A stretch of DNA of 27,298 nucleotides. Origin: Oscillospiraceae bacterium. Its GTDB lineage: Bacteria; Bacillota; Clostridia; Oscillospirales; Oscillospiraceae. Shown piece after piece: positions 8,366 through 16,465 of the stretch (the stretch's first letter is position 1; every line of letters starts with the position of its first letter). Location of the stretch: assembly GCA_016296635.1 (NCBI GenBank), contig JAEDIZ010000017.1:1-27298 (forward strand). The letters are read 5' to 3'. A program made the translations under genes and the position numbers. The notes under the pieces were generated by a model, which worked only from the letters and a program-made list of their open reading frames with translations, was not told the origin of the DNA and ran no database searches.

Positions 8366-9076
8366 TTACTTCTCCGATGCTGCTTCGATAAATGCGCACA
8401 GAATTTTCCGTGCTCTCGGATCCTGCGGCATCAGTTCCGGATGGAACTGGGTAGAAAGAAAGAATCTGCGATTCTCCGCATACATGGCCTCCAGCGTTCC
8501 GTCATCGGCAAACGCAGCCGCCCGGAATCCGGCCGGGATTTTGTCCACTCTCTGCACATGCAGACTGTTGACCAGCCAGTCCGTCTCCCCGACAATCGCG
8601 GCAAACCGCGTATCCGGCTCCACATGAATCATATGCGTGCCGACATCTGCCGGTATCTGCTGCCGATGCTCCGGGTAGCGAAGCAGATCAATACTTCCTC
8701 CCAGCACCGCCGCCATCATCTGATGGCCTCTGCAGACGCCGAGCGTCGGCAGATCGCGCTCATATGCAGCACGCAGCAGCTTCTGCTCCCAGCTGGAGCG
8801 CTCCGGCTGCTGCTCAAAAAGCGGCAGGGGATTTGACCCGGGCGCCGTATGCAGTTTGCCGCCGCCCGTAAAATATAAGCCATCCAGCCGGTCGATCAGC
8901 GCCTGCACATACGCCCTGTCTGCCTCTGCTGCAGCCGGAATCAGCACCGGCAGTCCGCCCGCAAGTCGAATCTGCGCAGAATAGCTTCTCTGCACATAGT
9001 CAAAAATTCTGTTCGTGGCTTCCGTATAACCGGTCTCCTCGCTTTTCGGCGCCGTGATGCCGATGATCGGACGCAT
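8366..9076 (-). CDS. Class I glutamine amidotransferase-like hydrolase (peptidase C26, PuuD/gamma-glutamyl-GABA hydrolase family)
   Basis: A 236-residue cytosolic hydrolase. MRPIIGITAP at the N-terminus, the YFTGGG oxyanion region, nucleophile Cys115 in LGVCRGHQMM, and His212/Glu214 in TQFHPEL form the standard catalytic triad. Family members cleave gamma-glutamyl amide bonds, for example gamma-glutamyl-GABA in the putrescine pathway. The ATG at 9076 is chosen over a longer frame because the family starts with this R-P-x-I-G-I-T motif and AGGGAAG precedes it. It is the first gene of the three-gene unit with a HAD phosphatase and ribulokinase. That context is unusual for PuuD, and the real substrate is unclear. 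Confidence 0.88.
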   Translation of the reverse strand: MRPIIGITAPKSEETGYTEATNRIFDYVQRSYSAQIRLAGGLPVLIPAAAEADRAYVQALIDRLDGLYFTGGGKLHTAPGSNPLPLFEQQPERSSWEQKLLRAAYERDLPTLGVCRGHQMMAAVLGGSIDLLRYPEHRQQIPADVGTHMIHVEPDTRFAAIVGETDWLVNSLHVQRVDKIPAGFRAAAFADDGTLEAMYAENRRFFLSTQFHPELMPQDPRARKILCAFIEAASEK

Positions 9077-9110
9077 AAGCTTCACTTCCCTGCATTTGTT
9101 CTTCCTTTGC

Positions 9111-9139
9111 ACTATAGCACGAACACCGCAAAAAATCCA
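9111..9139 (-). promoter_or_regulatory. Candidate extended -10 promoter of the amidotransferase-HAD-ribulokinase operon
   Basis: The minus strand reads TGC-TATAGT (9111-9119). The -35 is weak (TGGATT at 9134-9139, spacer 17). The same GTGCTATAGT string forms the -10 of the glmS promoter. Confidence 0.55.
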
Positions 9140-9189
9140 CATCCATCAGCTTTGCAAGCCGTGTTTCAGCGCACTGTTATAAAAAATGA

Positions 9190-9220
9190 TTGACATTCTG
9201 CCAAACGGGAATGCTATAAT
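9190..9220 (+). promoter_or_regulatory. Promoter of the DUF362 gene
   Basis: TTGACA (9190-9195) and TATAAT (9215-9220) are both perfect but separated by 19 nt. The long spacer is offset by an extended -10 (TGC just before TATAAT). The leader to the ATG is about 65 nt and includes GAGGAGG (9277-9283). Confidence 0.75.
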
Positions 9221-9291
9221 AAGATGCAGTCAGAGATTCTTTTGCATGCATTGCACACCCGTCATTTTGAATTACAGAGGAGGAACCCGAT

Positions 9292-10284
9292 ATGAGCAGT
9301 CAGCCCGTTCCCGGCACCGGCGGTGACCGTTATGTTCCCTACGAAGAACGCATGGGCAATGAATCCATCGTTTACTTTACCAGAGATCTTTCCCCGGAGG
9401 GTCTGAGAAAGTTATATCAGCGTATCAGCGCCAATCTGACCGGCAAAGTTGCCGTCAAGCTGCATACCGGCGAACCCAACGGCCCGAATATCATTCCCCG
9501 TCCGTGGGTCAGGCATCTGATTGAAACCGAGCTGCCCGACGCCTCCATCGTGGAAACCAACACCTATTATCCGGGTGAGCGTTCCACCACCGAGCAGCAC
9601 CGCAATACGCTGAAAATCAACGGTTGGGACTTCTGCCCCATGGATATCATGGATGAAGACGGCACCGTCATGCTGCCCGTCAAAGACGGCAAATGGTTCA
9701 CGGAGATGTCCATGGGCAAAAACATCGAAAACTATGATTCCCTGCTGGCGCTGACCCATTTCAAGGGTCATGTGGTCGGCGGCTTCGGCGGCTCCAACAA
9801 GAATCTCGGCATCGGCTGCGCCGACGGAAAAATCGGCAAGGCCATGATCCACACCGGCGAAGGCGCTGCATTCAGCGTCAACACCGAACAGTTTATGGAA
9901 CGCATGACCGAATCAACGAAGGCAGTTGTCGATCATTTCGGCAGAAACATCGCGTATCTGAACGTCCTGCGCAACATGTCCGTTTCCTGCGACTGCGAGG
10001 GCTGCGACGCCTTGCCCGTTGTCACGCCCAACATTGGCATGGTTGCTTCTTTGGATATTCTCGCCGCCGATCAGGCCTGCGTGGATCTGGTCTACGCGCT
10101 GAAAGAAGATGACCATAAAGATCTTGTCGAGCGGATGCAGTCGCGCCATGCGCACCGCCAGCTCACCTATATGAAGGAGCTGGGCATGGGCAACGACCGC
10201 TATGTGCTGATCGACATTGACAACGGCGACATCCGCATCGACTGCAAAAAAGCCGTGGAGGACGTTGTTCCCTTCGAGCTTTGA
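9292..10284 (+). CDS. DUF362 domain-containing protein
   Basis: A 330-residue protein of the DUF362 family, recognised from KVAVKLHTGEPNGPNIIP, THFKGHVVGGFGGSNKNLGIGCA and the C-terminal MVASLDILAADQACVDLVYAL. A CDCEGC cluster near residue 230 could bind a metal, but there is no ferredoxin-type CxxCxxCxxxC repeat as in some family members. DUF362 enzymes remain poorly characterised. No signal peptide is seen, so it is probably cytosolic. The start has an excellent ribosome site (GAGGAGG, 8-nt spacer), although homologues may begin nearer MGNESIVYF at residue 21. It is monocistronic, with its own promoter, and converges on the ornithine cyclodeaminase-family gene through a shared terminator. 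Confidence 0.87.
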   Translation: MSSQPVPGTGGDRYVPYEERMGNESIVYFTRDLSPEGLRKLYQRISANLTGKVAVKLHTGEPNGPNIIPRPWVRHLIETELPDASIVETNTYYPGERSTTEQHRNTLKINGWDFCPMDIMDEDGTVMLPVKDGKWFTEMSMGKNIENYDSLLALTHFKGHVVGGFGGSNKNLGIGCADGKIGKAMIHTGEGAAFSVNTEQFMERMTESTKAVVDHFGRNIAYLNVLRNMSVSCDCEGCDALPVVTPNIGMVASLDILAADQACVDLVYALKEDDHKDLVERMQSRHAHRQLTYMKELGMGNDRYVLIDIDNGDIRIDCKKAVEDVVPFEL

Positions 10285-10300
10285 TTCTCAAAACAAAAAA

Positions 10301-10337
10301 CACCGTTCTGCAGGAAATTCCTGCGGAACGGTGTTTT
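10301..10337. terminator. Bidirectional intrinsic terminator between DUF362 and OCD-family genes
   Basis: A 14-bp stem with one G-T wobble (10301-10314 with 10320-10333) and an AAATT loop is followed by TTTT on the plus strand. The A-rich left flank supplies a long T-run for the minus-strand transcript. Confidence 0.9.
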
Positions 10338-10356
10338 CTTATGCACATAAAACGGA

Positions 10357-11382
10357 TTATACCCAATAGGAAACGCGGGTGCCTCTGCCCTGCTTCTGCG
10401 CATTGTGGCAGCAGCGCGCTGCCACCGCCAGATCGAGGATGCCGGTGCCGACAGCGTTAAAGTAGATGGTTTCGTCCTCGCTCTCCCGGCCGACCTTGCG
10501 TCCGCCGACGATCTCGCCGATCTCAGCGTGAAGGTCTTCGTCCTTAAATTCTCCATCCTCTGCCATGTGGGCAACGGTGGCGTGCAGACGGTGCTTGACA
10601 GTCTCCCAGAAATCCACAACGACCTTATCCGCCTTGCGCACGCAGTCCTTGTCCATCTCATAGCCGGACATATTGATCATCAAGGCGCCCTTTTTGACCC
10701 ATGCGCCTTTTACAAAGGGTTCCTGCGCCAGCGCTGCGGTGTCAACGATGTCACTTTCTCCAATGGCCTCCGCCAGTTTTTCGGCGGGAACGGAGATCAT
10801 CTCGACTGCCGGGAACTTTTCATGCATTTCGGGGGCAAACTGCTCGGAACGCTCCAGGAAAAGGTCGTAAATATATGCCTTTTTGATGGAAGGACGAACA
10901 TGGATGGCCGCCTCCAGCTGCGTTCTGCCCTGCGCGCCTGCGCCGCAGATGGTGATAACTGCGGCATCTTTCTTTGCAAGATATTTCATCGCCACGCCGC
11001 CGGAAGCGCCGGTGCGCATGGCGCTGACCTGCGTGCCTTCGCAGACGCAGACCGGCATCTTGGTCACGGGGTCGTTCATCACGATGGTGGAGGTTGCATG
11101 CGGCAGGCCTCTGGTGTAGTTATCCGGTGCGCTGCCGATCCACTTGACACCGGCAAGGTTATATTCGCCGCCGATGTAGCCCGGCATACAGTTGATGCGG
11201 TCGTGGGTATATTCATCTTCCGGGTTCTTGCCGAAGGGCATGACCAGCTTGCCGGGTACCAGCACATCGCCGGCGTCATACAGCCGGTATGCCTGCTACA
11301 CGTCCTGCAGCACCTGCTCCATGCTGCCTGCGCCCAGCTCATCCATCTCTTTGTTGTTCAAAAACAGAATCTCAGCTGACAT
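10357..11382 (-). CDS. Ornithine cyclodeaminase/mu-crystallin family protein, interrupted by an in-frame TAG at codon 29
   Basis: An NAD(P)-dependent enzyme of the ornithine cyclodeaminase/mu-crystallin family, whose members include cyclodeaminases, ketimine reductases and alanine dehydrogenases. The body shows RTGASGGVAMKYLA, the Rossmann nucleotide-binding motif ITICGAGAQGRTQLEAA, a SDIVDTAA segment and the C-terminal AVGTGILDLAVAA. Translation from an ATG at 11382 with a good site (GAGGAG, 9-nt spacer) gives MSAEILFLNNKEMDELG..., a family-like N-terminus. It meets TAG at 11296-11298 and then continues in frame with QAYRLYDAGDVLVPG. Without the TAG it would be a 341-residue, full-length member. 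A shorter start at GTG 11265 lacks a ribosome site and would lose the N-terminal strand. It is either a fresh nonsense mutation, a sequence error or a read-through codon. It is the last gene of the glutamate-fermentation unit, after mal; its substrate is unknown. Confidence 0.82.
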
Positions 11383-11415
11383 TTTCTTTTTCTCCTCAAC
11401 ATTCCGAAAAGCAAC

Positions 11416-11448
11416 AAATGCAGACGCTGCACCGCAGCGTCTGCATTT
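11416..11448. terminator. Hairpin between mal and the OCD-family gene
   Basis: A perfect 14-bp stem (AAATGCAGACGCTG / CAGCGTCTGCATTT) with a 5-nt loop begins 10 nt after the mal stop on the minus strand. The following minus-strand sequence is only moderately T-rich (GTTGCTTTT), so it may terminate partially and lower expression of the downstream OCD-family gene. Confidence 0.65.
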
Positions 11449-11457
11449 TGCACGCAA

Positions 11458-12717
11458 TTACTTCTTCAGGTTCTTCTTTGCCTTGCGAAGAGCCAGAATA
11501 CGGTTCATTTCATTGTAAACAATCATGTAGCCTTCGTCAACACCCATGCCGGGCTTGGCAAGGATCTGCGTGGGCTGGGTTGCCATAGCGCAGTTGACGC
11601 AGACCTGCGCGCTGCGGTCGGTTTCGTTGCAGGTACCGCCCTGATAAGCGCCGATGCCCTTTTCCTTGCAGTACAGAACTGCTTCGATGGTGTTGTTGAT
11701 GCCGCCGAGGTCGGGGGTCTTGATCTGCACCATGTGGCCGGCCTTGTTGTCTGCGAAGAGCTTGATGTCCTCAAGGGTGTTGCACCATTCGTCTGCAACC
11801 AGCTCGACATTGATCTTCCGCTCGTCCAGTTCCTTGGTCAGAGCTGCCAGGCACTTCATCTGCGTGGGAACATCCACATCGCAGTCCATGGGGCCTTCAA
11901 TGCGCAGATGGAAGGGCTTTGCGATCTCTTCCAGCTGAGCAATATAGTCAGCCATGGCCTTGTAGTTGGTGTTGCCGAATGCAGCGCCGATGGTACCGTA
12001 GACATCGATGTGCAGAACGGGCATATAGTCTTCGCTTGCGCGGTTTGCAAGGATACGGTCACGCAGCCATGCAACATACTCTGCCAGCTTTTCGCCCTTT
12101 GTGCCGAGCTTGGTCTCAACATTGTTGATGAGTGCATGCGGCAGAACCTGCGCACCCTTGATGATCATCTTGTCAGCGTTGTCGTAGCGGTCATCGCCGG
12201 ACTGGGTGAAGATGGGGATCGGAGTCTCGGAAACGGTGCAGCCGTATTCGTCTGCCACGACTTCGCACATCATGCGGCCGGTAGCCTTGGCAACTGCATC
12301 GAGAATAGCCTGAGAAACGCCGTAGCGGATGGCGGTATGCAGGCGCTTGCCATTTACCTGAATGGCCTCCATCATTTTGCAAAGGCCGCGGAAATCGTTT
12401 GCCTCTTTGCCAACCAGTTCAGGTTTGATATAGGTGTCGATGATGGGAATGAAGTCCTTGGCAAGGAACAAAGGATCGCGTCCGCCTGCACCGGAATACT
12501 GAACGGCTGCGCAGTCGCCGTAGGCAACCTGACCGTCCTCAAGGATCAGCATCACGGAGATAGCCTCGCCCGCCTGACGGACGGAGGTAAAGCCTTCGGT
12601 CACGGGTTTGCCGACATAGAACACGCCGTCATGACCTGCGCCCTTCTTGATGGCGCGCTGATCGTCAAAGTAGAAGCCGGTACGGCCGGCAGAGCAGACA
12701 ACATCGATAATTTTCAT
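11458..12717 (-). CDS. mal: Methylaspartate ammonia-lyase
   Basis: A 419-residue enolase-superfamily enzyme that removes ammonia from L-threo-3-methylaspartate to give mesaconate, the second step of the methylaspartate route of glutamate fermentation. The catalytic bases are visible: His194 (LPHALINN) and Lys333 (VQIKTPDLGG, equivalent to Lys331 of the Clostridium tetanomorphum enzyme). The Mg2+ ligands are Asp238 (HIDVY), Glu274 (RIEG) and Asp309 (VADEW). The ATG at 12717 is chosen because GGAGG precedes it by 8 nt; a longer frame adds only five residues. It lies downstream of glmE but is separated from it by repeat copy A (about 400 bp), so it may depend on read-through or a promoter within the repeat. 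Confidence 0.96.
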   Translation of the reverse strand: MKIIDVVCSAGRTGFYFDDQRAIKKGAGHDGVFYVGKPVTEGFTSVRQAGEAISVMLILEDGQVAYGDCAAVQYSGAGGRDPLFLAKDFIPIIDTYIKPELVGKEANDFRGLCKMMEAIQVNGKRLHTAIRYGVSQAILDAVAKATGRMMCEVVADEYGCTVSETPIPIFTQSGDDRYDNADKMIIKGAQVLPHALINNVETKLGTKGEKLAEYVAWLRDRILANRASEDYMPVLHIDVYGTIGAAFGNTNYKAMADYIAQLEEIAKPFHLRIEGPMDCDVDVPTQMKCLAALTKELDERKINVELVADEWCNTLEDIKLFADNKAGHMVQIKTPDLGGINNTIEAVLYCKEKGIGAYQGGTCNETDRSAQVCVNCAMATQPTQILAKPGMGVDEGYMIVYNEMNRILALRKAKKNLKK

Positions 12718-12747
12718 ATTCAAATCCTCCACATGATTGAATTTGTG

Positions 12748-13125
12748 TTGTAGGGCGGAGGCTTGCCTCCGCCGTTCTGAATGTCACAGATTTCTTTTGC
12801 AGTCACCAGCAGTGAGCGAGCGACCGACCGAAGGGAGCGAGTCGAGCCGCCGGTCAGGTACCGTTGGTTTCAGACAGAAAAGGAAAGTTTCCCAAGAAAA
12901 CCATGTGGTTTTCTTGGGTGGCCTTCTTTTCCATATTTCTTCTGCCGTCAGAAGAAATATGGCCGCCGGAGGCATGACCAGCCGATGATGATTGCCATGG
13001 GTGAAACCCGCGTCTGCGGCGCGGGGATACGGATTGCCACACCAGTGTGCGCACTGGTTCGCAATGACACCCTAATTGCTTCTGCGTATGGAATGTCGCG
13101 GCAGGGGCAAGCCCCCGCCCTGCAA
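12748..13125. mobile_element. Non-coding MITE-like element (copy A) with terminal inverted repeats
   Basis: The 27-bp ends at 12748-12774 and 13099-13125 are imperfect inverted repeats that begin TTGTAGGGCGG and TTGCAGGGCGG when read inward. Inside are a GAGCGAGCGACCG...GGGAGCGAGTCGAGC block, two strong hairpins (12891-12918 and 12931-12962) and a block ending TTCGCAATGACA (to 13069). The right end touches the glmE stop codon exactly. No transposase is encoded; open frames across it look like shadows. No clear target-site duplication was found. It fills the whole gap between glmE and mal. Confidence 0.8.
12891..12962. other. Twin hairpins of repeat copy A
   Basis: Hairpin 1 (12891-12918) has a 12-bp perfect stem, CCCAAGAAAACC/GGTTTTCTTGGG, with an ATGT loop. 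Hairpin 2 (12931-12962) has a 14-bp perfect stem, CCATATTTCTTCTG/CAGAAGAAATATGG, with a CCGT loop. Copy B preserves both hairpins with changed but still complementary bases. Confidence 0.85.
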
Positions 13126-14577
13126 TTAGAATCTCGGTCTGCCGACAAGGCGGCCCTTGCCGATGGCGTAAACATCATCGATAACCATCTGGAAGGAAGC
13201 CTCGCGCTTTTCCGCCTTGGCGCGTTCCTGAATCTTATCTGCATGGAACTTCTTGAGATCCTCGGTGAAGGGCAGATTGCCGGTGTTGAGGATACGGACC
13301 GCACCTTCATTATCACGGCACGGAAGCATCAGGCCTGCGTTGGCGCGGCAGGGTGCAAACGGAACATCCAGCGCACCGGCTTCAACACCGCGGCACACGC
13401 CGACAGCAATATCGCCCATGCCCAGCTCGAAGCACTTATCCACGATGCAGCGGGTCTCCTGCCGGATGATCTCACATTCCTGCTCCAGACGGACATCGCG
13501 GAACACCTGATCCTGCATCATGCTGACCACCTGCTTGGTGCAGCGCATACCCTCGGCATTGGCTTCCATGGTGGGGATGCCTACTGCCTCGTGCGGGCTC
13601 TTGACGATGACCTTGGTGGCCTTGGAAAGTGCAGCGATCAGCGCGCCGGAGGAAATGACGCCGAAGGCCTTTGCCTCGTCTGCGGGGAAGCCGCCCATCC
13701 ACTGATGCAGAACGGTCGTGACGACCACGTCGCCGTAGCCGTATTTCTGCAGATATTCGTTCGTCAGCTCTTCCAGTGTGCGGATGGCCGCAATATCCTG
13801 CACCAGGTTGCCGCACTGGCCGTAGCCGACGGTGATGTTCTTAACACCCTGCTCGGCTGCCAGCAGCGCTTCAATGATGGCTGCCGCATGGGAGATGCAG
13901 GGAGGCACGAGAGTGCCGGTCAGCGGGCCGTAGGGCTCGCGGTTGATGGAAACGCCCATTTCCTCATAAAGACCGGTCAGTCTGTCCACGTACTGCCAGT
14001 CACGGATGGTTCTCTCCATAGGAACGTTCTTGCAGTAGGGCAGGTTATAGGAGATGCCGCCGCCTTCGTAGCTGGTGAAGCCGCCTGCGAAGGCAATCTC
14101 GGTCAGAAGGCGGGCATCCGGCGTGCCGTGACGAACCTGCACGGGAACGTGTACGCTCTCGATGACTCTGCGGCAGCCCATAACGCCGTGGTTGACAGCC
14201 GGGAAGCCGTTGAGCATGGCACGGTTCAGGCGGATGGACTCCTTGATGCCGTTTTCCGCTTCTTCATAGCGATTCTGACGGGTGTAGCTGTCGATGGTGG
14301 TGGGCAGAAGATCCGCCTCGCCGTTATCCTGCAGATACTGCATCAGCTTGATATGCTCTTCAATGACGGGAACACCGGCGCGCGGCTGAATGAGGGTCTT
14401 ACCCGCCTTCTTGGCTTCGATCAGCTTGTCGGAGAAGATCCGCTCCTTGGGCATGGCCTTATGATAGGCAACCGCCTCCTCCAGATCCACATCCTTACCG
14501 GTGGGCCACTGGGTCAGGACCTCTTTACGGAGTTTTGCAAATTCTTCATCGGAGATTCGTTTATTCTGAATATCCAT
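13126..14577 (-). CDS. glmE: Glutamate mutase (methylaspartate mutase) subunit E
   Basis: The 483-residue catalytic subunit of coenzyme B12-dependent glutamate mutase, which together with GlmS rearranges L-glutamate to L-threo-3-methylaspartate. Family hallmarks are QPRAGVPVIEEHIKLMQYL, the substrate-region VQVRHGTPDARLL, FAGGFTSYEGGGISYNLPYCKNVPM, and TVGYGQCGNLVQDIAAIRTL. Length matches GlmE/MutE. The ATG at 14577 is preferred over a TTG at 14586, because AAGGAG lies 10 nt before the ATG but almost touches the TTG. The start overlaps the end of glmL by 17 nt, so the genes are translationally coupled. Its stop codon abuts the terminal repeat of element A. Confidence 0.97.
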   Translation of the reverse strand: MDIQNKRISDEEFAKLRKEVLTQWPTGKDVDLEEAVAYHKAMPKERIFSDKLIEAKKAGKTLIQPRAGVPVIEEHIKLMQYLQDNGEADLLPTTIDSYTRQNRYEEAENGIKESIRLNRAMLNGFPAVNHGVMGCRRVIESVHVPVQVRHGTPDARLLTEIAFAGGFTSYEGGGISYNLPYCKNVPMERTIRDWQYVDRLTGLYEEMGVSINREPYGPLTGTLVPPCISHAAAIIEALLAAEQGVKNITVGYGQCGNLVQDIAAIRTLEELTNEYLQKYGYGDVVVTTVLHQWMGGFPADEAKAFGVISSGALIAALSKATKVIVKSPHEAVGIPTMEANAEGMRCTKQVVSMMQDQVFRDVRLEQECEIIRQETRCIVDKCFELGMGDIAVGVCRGVEAGALDVPFAPCRANAGLMLPCRDNEGAVRILNTGNLPFTEDLKKFHADKIQERAKAEKREASFQMVIDDVYAIGKGRLVGRPRF

Positions 14578-15952
14578 TATTTTCAAGCTCCTTTTTCATA
14601 ATGCGCAGGGCAGTCTGCGGATAGTGGATGGAAAGAAGTCCCATTGCCGCAAGAATGTATTTGCGATCCACCAGAATCTCTGCGCGCCTGGGTCGAAGAC
14701 TCATAGGGTCCTGCGGACTGAGAAGCGCATGGGCCGCAATTTCCGCCGTCCTCTTTGTATGAATCAGGCTGCCGCCTGTCACGATGATTTTTTTGACGCG
14801 GGTCAGATCTTTACCGCTCTGCACGAACGTCTGACCCATCATGGTGTAGGTTTCTTCCATGGTGCCCGCGTGTCTTGCCACGGCAATTTCGATGGCCATG
14901 GACGCCAGTGCAAAATCGAGCTTTTCCAGCTCCTCATCATCACCCGGCAGCGTTTCCGTGTTTTTGCCGAGATAATCGACCAGCTCCTGCACGCGGCTTT
15001 CGGAAAGGCCGGACAGCTGCGCAATGCGCCGGACACCGGCTTCGGCAACAATGCCGTGGATGCTGTAGCGCATACCGATATCGCCTTCCACGGTTCTCTT
15101 GGAGTAGGGCTCCGGCAGACCGCGGAATACGGTGTTCATGGCCTCCGGCATGCCGTCTGCCAAAGAGTAGACATCCGTCGTTGCGCCGCCGACATCCACC
15201 GCCACCAGATCGCCGATGCCCGTTTCACCCTCCGTGCCCTGTGCCAGCAGGTTCATGGCTGCCAGTACCGCTGCGGGAGTCGGCATAATGATATCGGAAA
15301 GCAGCGCCGCCGCCTGCGAAAGGCCCTTGGCGGAAATGATGCGGTCGAGGAAAATGCTGCGGATCTGCTTCTGCGTCGGCTCGATGTTCAGAACGCCGAA
15401 CTTCGGCATGACGTTGTCGCAGATATGCACCTCGCAGCCTTCCAGAATTCTCTGGCACTGCCGCACCGCCGAGCGGTTGCCCGCCAGCACGATGGGAAAG
15501 TCCGGATGCAGGGAAGCAAGCATCTCGGCGTTATGAACGATGCACTCGCTGTTGCCGCCGTCCGTGCCGCCCACCAGCAGGAAAATATCCGGCTTGGCTT
15601 CTTTGATTTCTTCAAGGTCGTCCTCCGTCAGCTGGAAGGAAAAGACCTTGATGATCTTTGCGCCGGCGCCGAGACTTGCCATCTTGGCCGCCTCGCTGGT
15701 CAGCTCCGGCACAAGGCCGCTGACCATCATGCGAAGACCGCCGGCTGCCGAGGAGCAGGCGTAGGTTTCCGCGTAGTCGATCCTGCCCGTCTTTTCGTGC
15801 AGAAGCTCGAGCGCATTGCGAAGACCGTCACCCACATCCGTCTGTACCGTAGTATAGGAAGCCGCCGTACCCAAAAGCTTTTCGCCTTCCGCATCAACAG
15901 CCGTTACCTTTGTGTAGGTGCTTCCGAAATCGATCAGCAGTATGGGCTTCAT
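14561..15952 (-). CDS. glmL: Glutamate mutase accessory/reactivating protein GlmL (MutL)
   Basis: A 463-residue ASKHA-fold ATPase of the GlmL/MutL family, thought to protect or reactivate B12-dependent glutamate mutase by exchanging damaged cofactor. The N-terminal phosphate loop is LLIDFGSTYTKVTAVDAEG; a second one, AVDVGGATTDVYSL, lies near residue 250; the adenosine-side motif is KIIVTGGSLIHTKR near 400. Gene order glmS-glmL-glmE is the classical clostridial arrangement. It overlaps glmS by 4 nt (ATGA) and glmE by 17 nt. Assignment is secure from sequence and context. Confidence 0.96.
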   Translation of the reverse strand: MKPILLIDFGSTYTKVTAVDAEGEKLLGTAASYTTVQTDVGDGLRNALELLHEKTGRIDYAETYACSSAAGGLRMMVSGLVPELTSEAAKMASLGAGAKIIKVFSFQLTEDDLEEIKEAKPDIFLLVGGTDGGNSECIVHNAEMLASLHPDFPIVLAGNRSAVRQCQRILEGCEVHICDNVMPKFGVLNIEPTQKQIRSIFLDRIISAKGLSQAAALLSDIIMPTPAAVLAAMNLLAQGTEGETGIGDLVAVDVGGATTDVYSLADGMPEAMNTVFRGLPEPYSKRTVEGDIGMRYSIHGIVAEAGVRRIAQLSGLSESRVQELVDYLGKNTETLPGDDEELEKLDFALASMAIEIAVARHAGTMEETYTMMGQTFVQSGKDLTRVKKIIVTGGSLIHTKRTAEIAAHALLSPQDPMSLRPRRAEILVDRKYILAAMGLLSIHYPQTALRIMKKELENNGYSE

Positions 15953-16383
15953 GCCTGCTGATCCTCCATGTGCAGCAGCTCACGCAGCGCCTCGATGGTG
16001 GTTTCCGGCGCAGTTCCGGGAGGGAAGGCGCGGTCAAAGCCCATGGCCTTGAAGCGCTGCTCAACTTCGGCAAAGCTCTGCTTGCCGATCACGATATTGC
16101 CGCCGACTATGAGGGGAATTCCCTTCAGACCGGCTTCGTCGCACTTTTCGCGCATGCCGCGGCAATCCAGCTCTCCCTGACCGTAGAGGGACGAAACCAC
16201 GATCGCATCTGCATTGGATTCAATCGCGGCTGCAATATACTCTTCCTGCGAAACCATGACACCCAGATTGACCACTTCAAAGCCGGCTGCCTTGAATGCG
16301 TGGTTCAGAATCGCGTTTCCGACTGCATGAACATCAGCGCCGATGACGCCGATGACAAGAACCTTTTTTCGTTCGCTTTCCAT
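15949..16383 (-). CDS. glmS: Glutamate mutase subunit S (cobalamin-binding)
   Basis: The 144-residue B12-binding subunit of glutamate mutase. It starts VLVIGVIGADVHAVGNAIL, with the cobalamin motif Asp17-x-His19-x-x-Gly22; His19 replaces the lower ligand of the cobalt. The later SSLYGQGELD and LIVGGNIVIG match the family's SL...G and GGN motifs around the nucleotide tail. GAGGTG precedes the ATG at 16383. It is the first gene of the glmS-glmL-glmE-(element A)-mal-OCD unit, behind its own promoter and a palindromic operator in the leader. The name coincides with glucosamine-6-phosphate synthase, which it is not. Confidence 0.96.
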   Translation of the reverse strand: MESERKKVLVIGVIGADVHAVGNAILNHAFKAAGFEVVNLGVMVSQEEYIAAAIESNADAIVVSSLYGQGELDCRGMREKCDEAGLKGIPLIVGGNIVIGKQSFAEVEQRFKAMGFDRAFPPGTAPETTIEALRELLHMEDQQA

Positions 16384-16407
16384 CTTGACACCTCAAACGT
16401 GCTTTTG

Positions 16408-16430
16408 TTGTATCAAAAGCATTGATACAA
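16408..16430. promoter_or_regulatory. Palindromic operator candidate in the glmS leader
   Basis: A perfect 8-bp inverted repeat, TTGTATCA-N7-TGATACAA, lies about 30-50 nt downstream of the predicted glmS transcription start. A related palindrome with TTGTAT half-sites overlaps the citD promoter. The gene for a GntR-type regulator lies just upstream, making it the obvious candidate binder. The stem could alternatively act in RNA. Confidence 0.7.
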
Positions 16431-16465
16431 TTTTGCATATTGTTTTAAATCTTTTTCCTTCATTT

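Noticed and set aside
9292..10284. DUF362 protein as a ferredoxin-type protein
   Set aside because: It has a single CDCEGC cluster and no CxxCxxCxxxC motif.
10357..11265. OCD-family protein as a shorter normal gene starting at GTG 11265
   Set aside because: No ribosome site precedes this GTG, and the upstream frame with a proper ATG and GAGGAG encodes a fitting N-terminus.
10640..11300. Pyrrolysine insertion element next to the OCD amber codon
   Set aside because: I could not see a convincing conserved structure after the TAG, and such elements are not required in all organisms, so no claim is made.
12781..14601. Long plus-strand open frame across element A and opposite glmE
   Set aside because: It is an antisense shadow of glmE that runs on into the non-coding repeat; composition is unlike a real protein.
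16384..16460. Cobalamin riboswitch upstream of the B12-dependent glutamate mutase
   Set aside because: The predicted leader is only about 75 nt and lacks the B12-box; a palindromic operator is found instead.
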